Below, in pieces: positions 18,401 to 26,900 of a DNA stretch of 64,000 nt. The notes under the pieces were generated by a model that was not told where the DNA came from, ran no database searches, and was given only the letters and a program-made list of their open reading frames with translations. Position 1 is the first letter of the stretch. Each line of letters begins with the position of its first letter. Both the position numbers and the translations under genes were made by a program. The DNA comes from Cellulosimicrobium terreum (GTDB taxonomy: Bacteria > Actinomycetota > Actinomycetes > Actinomycetales > Cellulomonadaceae): contig JACYFD010000001.1 of NCBI GenBank assembly GCA_014803435.1, positions 1,116,001-1,180,000 of the forward strand. The letters run 5' to 3'.

Positions 18401-19348
18401 AACGTCACCGACGCCCGCTCGATCATCGAGGGCGCGTACGCGAAGGACTGGTCGAGCTACACGCTCGAGCTCGACGCCCGCAAGACGTCCGGGTCCGAGG
18501 GCTTCCTCGTCGGCTTCGCCGCCGGCGGCCCGAACGACTTCTACTGGTGGAACCTCGGCGGGTGGAACAACACGCGTCAGGCGCTCCAGCGGGCGGACGG
18601 CGGCAGCGCGAACGAGGTCGCCGCGCTCGAGAACAGCAGCATCGAGTCCGGGCAGCCGTACCACGTGAAGGTCGTCGTCGAGGGCTCGACGATCGAGCTC
18701 TACCTCGACGGCGAGCTGCAGATCTCCTACGAGCAGCCGGCCAAGAAGTCGCTCTACCAGGTCGTCACGCGTGACGACGACACGGGCGACGTGGTGGTCA
18801 AGGTCGTCAACCCGACCACGACCGCGGCGCGCACGCAGGTGCACGTCGAGGGCCTGACCGGCGGCGCCGCGATCGGCGCGGAGGCCACCGTCACGGAGAT
18901 GGTGGGTGCACCGTCGGACACGAACACCAAGGCCGACCCCGAGGCGCTCGTCCCGGTGGAGCGGACCCTGACCGGGGTGGGGGACGAGTTCTCCTACGAG
19001 TTCCCGGCGAGCTCGATCACCTTCGTGCGGCTGCACGAGTCGGCGACGCCCGTCGCCGAGCTCGACCTCGAGGTCACGGCGCAGCCGCGCTGCCTCGCGG
19101 GCAAGGCATACGTGGCGGTCCGCGCGACGAACGGTGAGGACGTCCCGGTCGACGTCGAGCTCGCCACGTCGTACGGCACGAAGACCTTCGCGGACGTGGC
19201 TCCCGGCAAGAACGGGTACCAGTCGTTCGCGGTCCGCGCGACCTCCGTCCCGGCGGGCTCGGTGACCGTCACCGGCTCGGGCGTCGTCGACGGTGCGGAG
19301 GTCACGACGCCGTACGACGTCGCGTACGACGCGCTCGACTGCGGCTGA
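15446..19348 (+). CDS. secreted multimodular alpha-L-arabinofuranosidase, GH51 (plant/extracellular type)
   Basis: A 1300-residue secreted enzyme. The order is: signal peptide (cut near ALAA, residue 49); an LamG/3-keto-glycoside-hydrolase-like sandwich (~53-250); a ~130-residue beta domain; the GH51 region (~391-930) with a CBM4_9-like insert (~430-590); a second sandwich domain (~925-1110) inserted before the GH51 C-terminal beta domain; and the two-cysteine module (~1203-1300). KYIGLGNEENTH carries the acid/base Glu (~747) and VFLGEYASRG the nucleophile Glu (~833). FYEDINYAADGGLYAELVRN is typical of extracellular GH51. It is predicted to strip arabinose from polymers outside the cell. GAGGAGAGG before the ATG fixes the start, and the paired operators at 15356/15390 precede it. 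Confidence 0.92.
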   Translation: MERRPSSPPRTGARRPRLRPAAAGMLSVTLAAVGALAVGVPTAGPALAAEPDLPDGAWLDPFDGTALGADWTVVNPAPEALTVADGELTLTSQTGDTYQDSNTAKNLVMLDVPDGDFTLVTHVEAPVTKVFQGAGLIAWQDIDNYVRSGLTFVGDLAPSGRAIENDVESGGAFTANAFTDRPGSTAETLRMQRTGDVIATSYWDGDSWEGAGSTTIDFPITQVGVYALAAQDGTTHAASFDYVALDAAEGADQVPDGTFTLSGSGDQRYLVATDDGLALDDERPTSTVALAATAVDGTEGTSPVTLAADDRPVVLSGQRLALADAGADPVELRITDAGGGKVWLRSAADPELYVGVRAEDGALELGSREAATKLTVSAVSSADHEITVDLAGERTEMSDELYGIFYEDINYAADGGLYAELVRNRSFEFNNQDNGSFNGLTAWSAANRGGATATTQVVNDDGRLNATNRNYLNLTTTGAGAGVRNAGYNTGQFVEEGESYDFSVWARSATAQDLTVRVEDNAGTTAYATGTVAVDGSNTWKQYAVTIEATGTTNAGRLALLSGAAGTVAVDQVSLFPQDTWVGAVNGKSPLRKDLAEKIAALNPQFLRFPGGCVTNVGTFDTYEESGFTDRRRTYQWKETIGPVEERATNWNFWGYNQSYGIGYLEYFEFAEDMGATPLPVVSVGANGCGSTIPEMTDPVQIQRWVDDTVDLIEFANGDVTTEWGAVRAGLGHPEPFGLKYIGLGNEENTHTFEANFPAFRDAIAEAYPEIEIISNSGPDDTGARFDELWEFNREQDVDMVDEHYYNDPSWFLENDDRYDSYDREGPQVFLGEYASRGNTFANALAEASFMTGLERNSDVVRLASYAPLLANESYVQWSPDAIWFDNDESWGSVNYYVQQMFSANVGDQVVPSTHTGPPAEGATVDGGVFLSTWSTAAQYDNVSVTDNASGDVLFSDDFEAGADQWEPQSGTWAAQDGAYVQSATNVTDARSIIEGAYAKDWSSYTLELDARKTSGSEGFLVGFAAGGPNDFYWWNLGGWNNTRQALQRADGGSANEVAALENSSIESGQPYHVKVVVEGSTIELYLDGELQISYEQPAKKSLYQVVTRDDDTGDVVVKVVNPTTTAARTQVHVEGLTGGAAIGAEATVTEMVGAPSDTNTKADPEALVPVERTLTGVGDEFSYEFPASSITFVRLHESATPVAELDLEVTAQPRCLAGKAYVAVRATNGEDVPVDVELATSYGTKTFADVAPGKNGYQSFAVRATSVPAGSVTVTGSGVVDGAEVTTPYDVAYDALDCG

Positions 19349-19355
19349 CCCGCCC

Positions 19356-19416
19356 GCCGAGAAGTGAGGATCCGCCCCTGATCGGACCGATCCGGGGGGG
19401 ATCCTCACTTCTCGGC
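19356..19416 (+). terminator. 61-bp near-perfect palindrome downstream of the GH51 gene
   Basis: An 18-bp perfect stem begins GCCGAGAAGTGAGG (19356-19373) and closes at 19399-19416. It continues inward with CCCC/GGGG and GATCGG-a-CCGATC, broken only by two mismatches. It starts 8 bases after the stop codon. It is long for a terminator and belongs with the related hairpins at 23766 and 28958. Confidence 0.75.
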
Positions 19417-19537
19417 ACCAGCTCGAGCCCTCGTGGCCGGTCCGACGGGCCACGAGGGCAGCTTCCCGACCACCGCACCCCCTGCACCCCGCCTGCACCA
19501 CCTGCACCGCCTGCACGACCTGACCCGAGGAGCAACG

Positions 19538-22500
19538 ATGCACCCGCCGTTCACTGGCCGTCCCGGCCGTCGTACCCGCCGCAGTCCCGGCCCCGGCCGC
19601 AGGCCGGGAGCGACCGCGAGGTTCGCCGCGCTCGCCGCAGCCACCGCCCTGGCCGTGACCGCCTGGGCGCCCACCGCCGTGGCGGCCGACGCGCTCGCCG
19701 ACCCCGTCCTCGACCTGTCGTTCGAGGGTGACGTGTCCGACGCCGGGTCGCTCGCCCACCCGGTGACCTTGCGGGGGCACGCCGGGTCCGCGCCGACCGG
19801 CTACGCCTTCGTCGACGGCGTCACCGACGGGACGCAGGCGCTGCGCCTCACCGGGAACACCTACCTCGACCTCGGGACGTCCACCGCGCTCCAGCCGGAG
19901 GACCTCACGCTCTCGTTCTGGATGGAGCCGAGCGGGAAACTCTCCGGCGAGCACCTCGTCACGTGGAACAAGGGCGCCTACAACTCGGACGGCTGGTACG
20001 TGTCCTCGGAGTCCGACACGGTGCCGCTCTCCATCTCGATCGGCCCTGCGTCGGGTCAGCCCTACAAGGTGCGCGTCGCGAGCTCTGACCGCGCGGCGTT
20101 CTTCCCCGCGGACACGTGGACGCACGTCGTCGTCACGTACGACCACACCACGAAGGACGTCGCCTTCTACCGCAACGGGGAGAAGGTGCCGTCCACCGTC
20201 GCCAACGCGGTCGGCGGCACCGCGACGGGCGTCCTCGGCTCCGACCCCGCGCTCCCCAAGACCATCGGGTTCAACGGCCCGCAGTACAACGGCGGCTACC
20301 TCGTGGCCGCACTCGACGAGTACCGCGTGTACGACGACGTGGCCGGCCTGGCGGACGTCGTCGGGCTCTACGAGGAGTCGGGCCGCGAGATCGACCGCGA
20401 CGCGGTCGCCGAGGACGACGCGGACGGCCTGTCCCTGCCCGAGCGCGCGACCGTCGCGCTCGTGCTGCCGGCCGCCGGGTCGCGCGGGTCGACCGTCACG
20501 TGGCAGTCGTCCGACCCCGGCGTCGTCGACACCGACGGCACCGTCACCCGCCCGGCGCTCGGCGAGGACGACGCCCACGTCACCCTGACCGCAACCGTCC
20601 GCTATCTCGACGGAGACCCTGTGGCCCGCACCTTCGACGTCCTCGTGCCCGCGCTCGTGGACGAGACCCCGCTCGAGGACACCACGCTGCCCTCGGTGCT
20701 CCTCTCCGACGACTTCCTGCAGAACGCCGCGGGCAAGGAGCACGAGTACCTCCTGAGCCTCGACTCGGAGAAGTTCCTCTACGAGTTCTACAAGGTCGGC
20801 GGGCTCACGCCGACGACCCCGACGGGCTACGCCGGCTGGGAGCGGAGCAACGCGGTGAACTTCCGCGGGCACGCGTTCGGCCACTACATGTCGGCGCTCG
20901 CGATGTCGTACTCGTCCACGCCGGACCAGGCGACCAAGGACGCGCTGTTCACCGAGATCGAGGAGGCGGTCGGGGGGCTCGCGCGCGTCCAGGACGCCTA
21001 CGCCACCGCCCATCCCGGCTCGGCGGGCTACGTGTCCGCGTTCCGCGAGTCGATCCTCGACCAGGTGCAGGGCACCGGGACGTCCGACGAGAACGTCATC
21101 GTGCCCTGGTACAACCTGCACAAGGTGCTCGCGGGCCTGCTCGACGTCGCCGAGTACGTCGACGGGCCGGTCGGCGACGAGGCGCTCGCGGTCGCGACCG
21201 ACTTCGGCCTGTACGTGGAGGGTCGCGTCTCGGAGCTCGACGACACGAGCGTCATGCTCGGCACCGAGTACGGCGGCATGAACGAGGCCCTCTACGAGCT
21301 GTTCGACCTCACGGGCGACGTCCGGATCAAGGACGCAGCCCAGGCGTTCGACGAGGTCACGCTCTTCCGTCAGCTCGCGGCCGGGCAGGACGTCCTGCCC
21401 GGCAAGCACGCCAACACGCAGATCCCCAAGCTGCTCGGCGCGCTCAAGCGCTACCGCGTCTTCACCCAGAACCCGGAGTACTACGCGCTCCTCACGCAGG
21501 CCGAGAAGGACGAGCTGCCGATGTACCTCGCGGCGGCGGAGAACTTCTTCGACATCGTCGTGGACGACCACACGTACGTGACCGGGGCGAACAGCCAGGC
21601 GGAGCACTTCCACGAGCCCGGCTCGCTGCACCAGTACGCGGACGAGCAGGGCGCCGCGCGCAACGCCGAGACGGCCGAGACGTGCAACGAGTACAACATG
21701 CTCAAGCTGTCGCGCGAGCTGTTCAAGCTGAGCAAGGACGTGCGGTACGCGGACTACTACGAGAACGCGTTCATCAACACGATCCTGTCGTCGCAGAACC
21801 CGGAGACGGGCACGACCACCTACTTCAACCCCATGGGGTCGGGCTACCACAAGGTGTTCAACCTGCCGTTCACCGAGTTCTGGTGCTGCACGGGGACGGG
21901 CATGGAGAACTTCTCCAAGCTGGGCGACTCGATCTGGTTCACCGGCCAGGGCTCGGTGTGGGTGAACATGTTCTTCTCCTCGACGTTCGACCACGCGGAG
22001 CAGAACCTGCGCGTGACCCAGGAGGCGAACCTGCCGAACGAGGACACCGTGACGTTCAGCGTCGAGGCGCTCGACGGCGGGGCGGTCGCGGAGGGCGCGA
22101 CGCTGCGGCTGCGCGTGCCGTCGTGGGCGGCGGGCGACGTGTCGCTCGAGGTGAACGGGTCCGCGGTCGAGCCCGTGGTGTCGCGCGGGTACGTCGTGCT
22201 GCCCGTCGCCGCGGGAGACGAGATCCGGTACACGATGCCGATGGAGGTGTCCGTCGTCGACACCCCGGACAACCCGTACTTCGTCGCGTTCCGCTACGGC
22301 CCGGTCGTGCTGTCGGCGAACCTGGGCGACGTCCCGGAGCCGGCCTCGCAGGGCACGGGCATCCTCGTGCGCTCCTCCACGCGCGACGAGGACGCGCAGA
22401 CCACGATCACCGCCGCGAACATGGGCGCGGACGAGTGGAAGGAACGTATCGCCGAGAACCTCGTGCGCGTCGAGGACGCTGCCGACGGTCGGGTACAGCT

Positions 22501-23743
22501 CCGGCTGCGCAACACGGCGGACGGCGAGGACCTGGTGTTCACGCCCCACCACACCAACTGGGACGTGACGTACGGGCTCTACCTCAACCTCGACGAGCCC
22601 GACTCCGCGGCATCGCAGGAACGGATCCTGCGGGCCAAGCAGGAGCTGCGCGACGTCGACCGCACCGTGGACGAGCTCACGAGCTTCGACAACAACAACT
22701 TCGAGAACGCGAAGAACCTCAAGCAGAGCGGCTCGTCGGTCGGAGCGTTCAACGGCCGCCAGTTCCGGCACGCGAACGGCACGGGGTGGTTCAGCTACGA
22801 CCTCATGATCGACCCGTCCTCCGCGACCAACCACCTCGGGGTCTCCCTCTACTCGGGGGACCAGGGCCGCACGTTCGACGTGTACGTGAACGACGAGAAG
22901 CTCAAGACCGTCACCACGGTCGCGGACGCCCCGGACAAGGACGCCCAGGGCTTCTACGTCGACTCGACCGAGCTCCCCGCGAAGTACCTGGAGGTCGGGG
23001 ACGGCACGCGCTGGAAGGTCGACAGCGCGGGGGAGCACGTCCTGGACGACGACGGCGAGCGGATCCCCGTCGTCACCGTGCGGTTCCAGGCCACGGGAGG
23101 CTGGGCGGGCGGCGTGTTCGGGCTGCGGCTCGACCGCGCGGCGTCGTACGACGCGACGCCGGGGCTGTCCGCGCTCGCGTTCGACACGGGCACGCTCGCT
23201 CCCGCGTTCGATCCCGCGACGACGGACTACACGCTCACGGTTCCCGAGGGCACGACGAGCGTCGTGCTCGACGCCGACCCGCACGTGCCGAGCGGGCTGG
23301 TCCGTGTCGACGGGGTGCTGGTCGACGACACCCAGGGCCGCGTCGTCGGGCTCCCCGAGGACGGCACGGCGCGGACGGTCGAGGTCGTCGGCGTGGCTCA
23401 GGACCACGAGACGGCGACGACCTACACGGTCGAGCTCGTGCCGGGCGCGGTCGTGCCCGAGCCGGAGGTCCCGCTCGACGTCGTGGTCTCGCCGCGCTGC
23501 ATGGCGGGCAAGGCGTACGTCGCCGTTCGGGCGACGAACGTCGGTGACGTGCCGGCTGACGTGAGCGTCACGACGCCGTTCGGGTCGAAGTCGTTCGCCG
23601 GTGTGGCACCTGGCAAGAACGGCTACCAGTCGTTCGCGGTGCGTGCGACGTCGGTCGCCGCCGGTGAGGTCACGGTGACGGGCACGGCGGGCGACCTCAC
23701 GAGCGCGGTCGAGGTCGCGTTCGACGGGCTCGACTGCGGCTGA
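19538..23743 (+). CDS. secreted GH127/GH146-type beta-L-arabinofuranosidase (DUF1680), multimodular
   Basis: A 1401-residue secreted protein. A signal peptide ends near AVAA (residue ~49). It is followed by an LamG-like sandwich (~55-280) and an atrophied bacterial Ig repeat (~290-385). The (alpha/alpha)6 catalytic domain (~390-800) and beta domains follow, then a cadherin-like sandwich (~1205-1305) and the two-cysteine module (~1310-1401). The zinc/cysteine catalytic set of GH127 is visible: ETCNEYN gives Glu714 and Cys716, and FWCCTGTG gives Cys783-Cys784, one of which should be the nucleophile. Such enzymes remove beta-L-arabinofuranose from plant hydroxyproline-arabinosides or pectin side chains. 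GAGGAG at 19527-19532 supports the ATG. No operator pair precedes it, so it may be read from upstream or an unseen promoter. Confidence 0.9.
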   Translation: MHPPFTGRPGRRTRRSPGPGRRPGATARFAALAAATALAVTAWAPTAVAADALADPVLDLSFEGDVSDAGSLAHPVTLRGHAGSAPTGYAFVDGVTDGTQALRLTGNTYLDLGTSTALQPEDLTLSFWMEPSGKLSGEHLVTWNKGAYNSDGWYVSSESDTVPLSISIGPASGQPYKVRVASSDRAAFFPADTWTHVVVTYDHTTKDVAFYRNGEKVPSTVANAVGGTATGVLGSDPALPKTIGFNGPQYNGGYLVAALDEYRVYDDVAGLADVVGLYEESGREIDRDAVAEDDADGLSLPERATVALVLPAAGSRGSTVTWQSSDPGVVDTDGTVTRPALGEDDAHVTLTATVRYLDGDPVARTFDVLVPALVDETPLEDTTLPSVLLSDDFLQNAAGKEHEYLLSLDSEKFLYEFYKVGGLTPTTPTGYAGWERSNAVNFRGHAFGHYMSALAMSYSSTPDQATKDALFTEIEEAVGGLARVQDAYATAHPGSAGYVSAFRESILDQVQGTGTSDENVIVPWYNLHKVLAGLLDVAEYVDGPVGDEALAVATDFGLYVEGRVSELDDTSVMLGTEYGGMNEALYELFDLTGDVRIKDAAQAFDEVTLFRQLAAGQDVLPGKHANTQIPKLLGALKRYRVFTQNPEYYALLTQAEKDELPMYLAAAENFFDIVVDDHTYVTGANSQAEHFHEPGSLHQYADEQGAARNAETAETCNEYNMLKLSRELFKLSKDVRYADYYENAFINTILSSQNPETGTTTYFNPMGSGYHKVFNLPFTEFWCCTGTGMENFSKLGDSIWFTGQGSVWVNMFFSSTFDHAEQNLRVTQEANLPNEDTVTFSVEALDGGAVAEGATLRLRVPSWAAGDVSLEVNGSAVEPVVSRGYVVLPVAAGDEIRYTMPMEVSVVDTPDNPYFVAFRYGPVVLSANLGDVPEPASQGTGILVRSSTRDEDAQTTITAANMGADEWKERIAENLVRVEDAADGRVQLRLRNTADGEDLVFTPHHTNWDVTYGLYLNLDEPDSAASQERILRAKQELRDVDRTVDELTSFDNNNFENAKNLKQSGSSVGAFNGRQFRHANGTGWFSYDLMIDPSSATNHLGVSLYSGDQGRTFDVYVNDEKLKTVTTVADAPDKDAQGFYVDSTELPAKYLEVGDGTRWKVDSAGEHVLDDDGERIPVVTVRFQATGGWAGGVFGLRLDRAASYDATPGLSALAFDTGTLAPAFDPATTDYTLTVPEGTTSVVLDADPHVPSGLVRVDGVLVDDTQGRVVGLPEDGTARTVEVVGVAQDHETATTYTVELVPGAVVPEPEVPLDVVVSPRCMAGKAYVAVRATNVGDVPADVSVTTPFGSKSFAGVAPGKNGYQSFAVRATSVAAGEVTVTGTAGDLTSAVEVAFDGLDCG

Positions 23744-23765
23744 CCCGTCCCGCGGGGTAGAACCG

Positions 23766-23816
23766 CGGTCCGCGAGGTAGAACCCCGTCATGACCGGGGT
23801 TCTACCTCGCGGACCG
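23766..23816 (+). terminator. 22-bp perfect hairpin downstream of the GH127 gene
   Basis: Arms at 23766-23787 and 23795-23816 pair perfectly around TCATGAC. The arm contains GAGGTAGAACCCC. A partial extra copy (GGGGTAGAACCGCGGTCC) lies just before, at about 23755-23771. It is probably the transcription terminator, and is a member of the repeat family discussed in the findings. Confidence 0.75.
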
Positions 23817-23857
23817 GGCAGCTCTCGCGCGGCATGCCGGCCATCTGGGGCTAGGCG

Positions 23858-23885
23858 TGTTAGCGCACACATGTTAGCGTTCACA
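23858..23885. promoter_or_regulatory. tandem operators TGTTAGCGCACACA and TGTTAGCGTTCACA
   Basis: Two operator copies lie directly end to end (23858-23871 and 23872-23885), about 65 bp before the double-GH43 gene. They match the pairs at 10065/10092 and 15356/15390 but with no spacing between them. Confidence 0.7.
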
Positions 23886-23949
23886 CTGTCGCCCGAGGAC
23901 GGGCGCGGACCCGGCGCTGCCGCCGGGGCACGACGACGAGGAGTCACCG

Positions 23950-26900
23950 ATGACCTCACGCCATGCTCGACTTCCCTCCCGCTCTCCTGACGCCCGACGG
24001 CCGGGCATGCCGGGCGACCGGCCGCTGCGCAACCGCTCCGGCCGCTCCGCGCTCGCCGGCCTGCTCGGTCTCGCGCTGGTCGGTCCGCTCGCGCCGGTGG
24101 CGGCCGCGACGGCGGCGACCGTGCCCGGCGCACCCGTTGCGACCGCACCCGTCGCGACCGCGCCCGTCGCGGCAGCGGCCCCGACGACCGACGGCCTGCA
24201 GCTCTGGCTCCCGCTCGACGAGACGACAGGCTCGACCGCGCACGACGCGTCGGGCAGCGGCCTCGACGCGACGCTCACCGGTTCCGGTGGCGGGTGGCGC
24301 GAGGGCCAGGGCCTGACCTTCGGCGGCGCCAACTACGTCGACCTGCCCGACGACCTGCTCGCCGGCTTCGACGCGGTCACCGTCAGCGCCGACGTCTGGG
24401 TCGACACGTCCCTGAGCGGCAACTACTTCTTCTACAACCTCGGCAACACGGCCGTCGGCAGCCCGCAGACGGGCGACGGCTACCTGTTCTCGTCGGGCAA
24501 CGCGAACTACCGCGCGTCGATCTCCGACCTCGCGTGGGGTCGTGAGCAGAATACCGCGAAGGCGCCCGCGGGCGCGCTCGCGCGCGGCGTCTGGAAGACC
24601 GTCACCTACACGCTGGGCGACGGCACGGGGACGCTCTACGAGGACGGCGCGCAGGTCGGCCAGAACGCGGCGGTCACGATCACGCCCGGCGACATCGGCG
24701 ACGGCACCACCACGGCCAACTCCCTCGGGAAGTCCGCGTACGCCGCGGACAACCTGTTCAAGGGCCGCATGAAGGACTTCCGGCTCTACGACCGCGCGCT
24801 CACCGCGGCGGAGGTCGCGGACATCTCGGCCGACGCCGCGCAGGACGCGGTCGCCGCAGACGCCGCCGCGCTCGACCTCGGCGACACGAGCGCCGTCGTC
24901 ACGGACCTCGTGCTGCCGGCCAAGGGCGTCGGTGGCTCCGCGGTCACGTGGACCACGTCCGACGCGGGCGTCGTCGCCGCCGACGGCACCGTGACCCGGC
25001 CCGCGGGCGAGGAGCCCGCGTCCGCCACGCTCACCGCGACCGTCGCGCTGCGCGGCGCCTCCGAGACCCGCACGTTCGACGTGACGGTGCTCCCGGGCGA
25101 CGGCGACCAGGCCAAGGCCGACGCCGCGGCCGCGGCGCTCGAGGTCGCGAACCTCGACGACGTGCGCGGCAACCTCGACCTGCCCACCACCGGGCTGCAC
25201 GGCGCCGACGTGGCCTGGGCCGCGTCGTCGGGCACGATCACCCCGGCCGGTGACGTCACGCGTCCCGCGCACGGGGAGGACGACGAGGACGTGACCCTCA
25301 CCGCGACGGTCACCGTCGGGGACGCGACCGCGACGCGCGAGCTGGTCGCGCACGTCCCGGCACTGCCGGAGCAGGAGGACCTCGAGGGGTACCTCTTCTC
25401 CTACTTCGTCGGGGAGGGCACGGCGACGGGGGAGCAGGTCTACTTCGGTCTCAGCCAGGGCAACGACGCGCTGAAGTACCAGAACCTCAACGACAACCAG
25501 CCGGTGCTCACGTCCGAGCTGGGGGAGAAGGGCCTGCGCGACCCGTTCATCATCCGCTCGCCCGAGGGCGACAAGTTCTACCAGATCGCGACCGACCTGC
25601 GGATCTACGACGGCAACGGCTGGGACGCCGCGCAGCGCCAGGGCTCACGCTCGATCATGGTGTGGGAGTCCACGGACCTGGTGACCTGGACCGACCAGCG
25701 GCTCGTCGAGGTGTCCCCGGAGACCGCGGGCAACACGTGGGCGCCCGAGGCGTACTACGACGACAGCATCGGCGCGTACGTCGTGTTCTGGGCGTCGAAG
25801 CTCTACGCGGAGGACGACCCGGGCCACACGGGCGACAGCTACAACCGCATGATGTACGCCACGACGCGTGACTTCGTGAACTTCTCCGAGGCGCAGGTCT
25901 GGATCGACCCGGGGTATTCGGTCATCGACTCGACCGTCGCGCAGGACGACGACGGCACGTACTTCCGGTTCACCAAGGACGAGCGGAACAACACCTCGTC
26001 GACGCCGTGCTCGAAGTTCATCCTCTCCGAGAAGGCGACCGAGCTGCGCTCGACCGACTACGACTTCGTCGCCGACTGCATCGGCAAGGCGAACTCCACC
26101 GGCCCGGGGATCAACCAGGGCGAGGGCCCGACGATCTTCCGCTCCAACGAGAACGACACGTGGTACCTGTTCATCGACGAGTTCGGCGGGCGCGGCTACG
26201 TGCCGTTCGAGTCGGACTCGCTCGACGCCGCCGAGTGGACCATGTCCACCGACTACGACATGCCGTCGCGCCCGCGCCACGGCACGGTGCTCCCGGTGAC
26301 GCAGGCCGAGTACGACCGCCTGCTCTCCACGTACCAGCCCGACGCGTTCGTCGAGTCCGTCGACGACGTCGCGGTCACCGTGCAGACCGGCTCGGCGCCG
26401 GTGCTCCCGGCGACCGTCACGGCGCACTTCGCGGACGGCTCCACCGGCCCCGCGGACGTCACGTGGGACGAGGTCGACCCGGCGTCGTACGCCCAGCCCG
26501 GCGAGGTCGTCGTCGAGGGGTCGCTGGCTCCCGGCACGAGCGTGCGCGCCAGGGCGGTCGTCACGGTGACCGACGACGCGGTGCCGGTCGAGGGCGTGAG
26601 CGTCACGCCCGCCTCGCTGGAGGTCGCGGTCGGCGGTGCACGACAGCTCACCGCGACGGTGACGCCCGCCAACGCGAGCGACCGGACCATCACGTGGGCG
26701 TCCGACGACGAGTCGGTCGTCACGGTGTCGGCAACCGGCCTCGTCAGCGCCGTCGCCGCCGGCCACGCCATGGTCACGGCCACGACCGCCGACGGGGAGC
26801 ACACCGCGTACGTCGCGGTCGAGGTGACGCAGGACGTGCCCGGGCTCGTCGTGCGCTACGCGCTCGACGAGACGAGCGGGACCTCGGCGGCCAACTCGGC

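Noticed and set aside
17951-24148. A 2065-residue open frame on the minus strand across the GH51 and GH127 genes, and similar long antisense frames (for example 355-3129, 28904-32635)
   Set aside because: They mirror real genes on the other strand, are extremely rich in Arg, Val, Asp and Gly, show no domain motifs and result from the third-position GC bias that removes stop codons. Only the short SDR and DUF624 parts of two of them carry real protein signatures.
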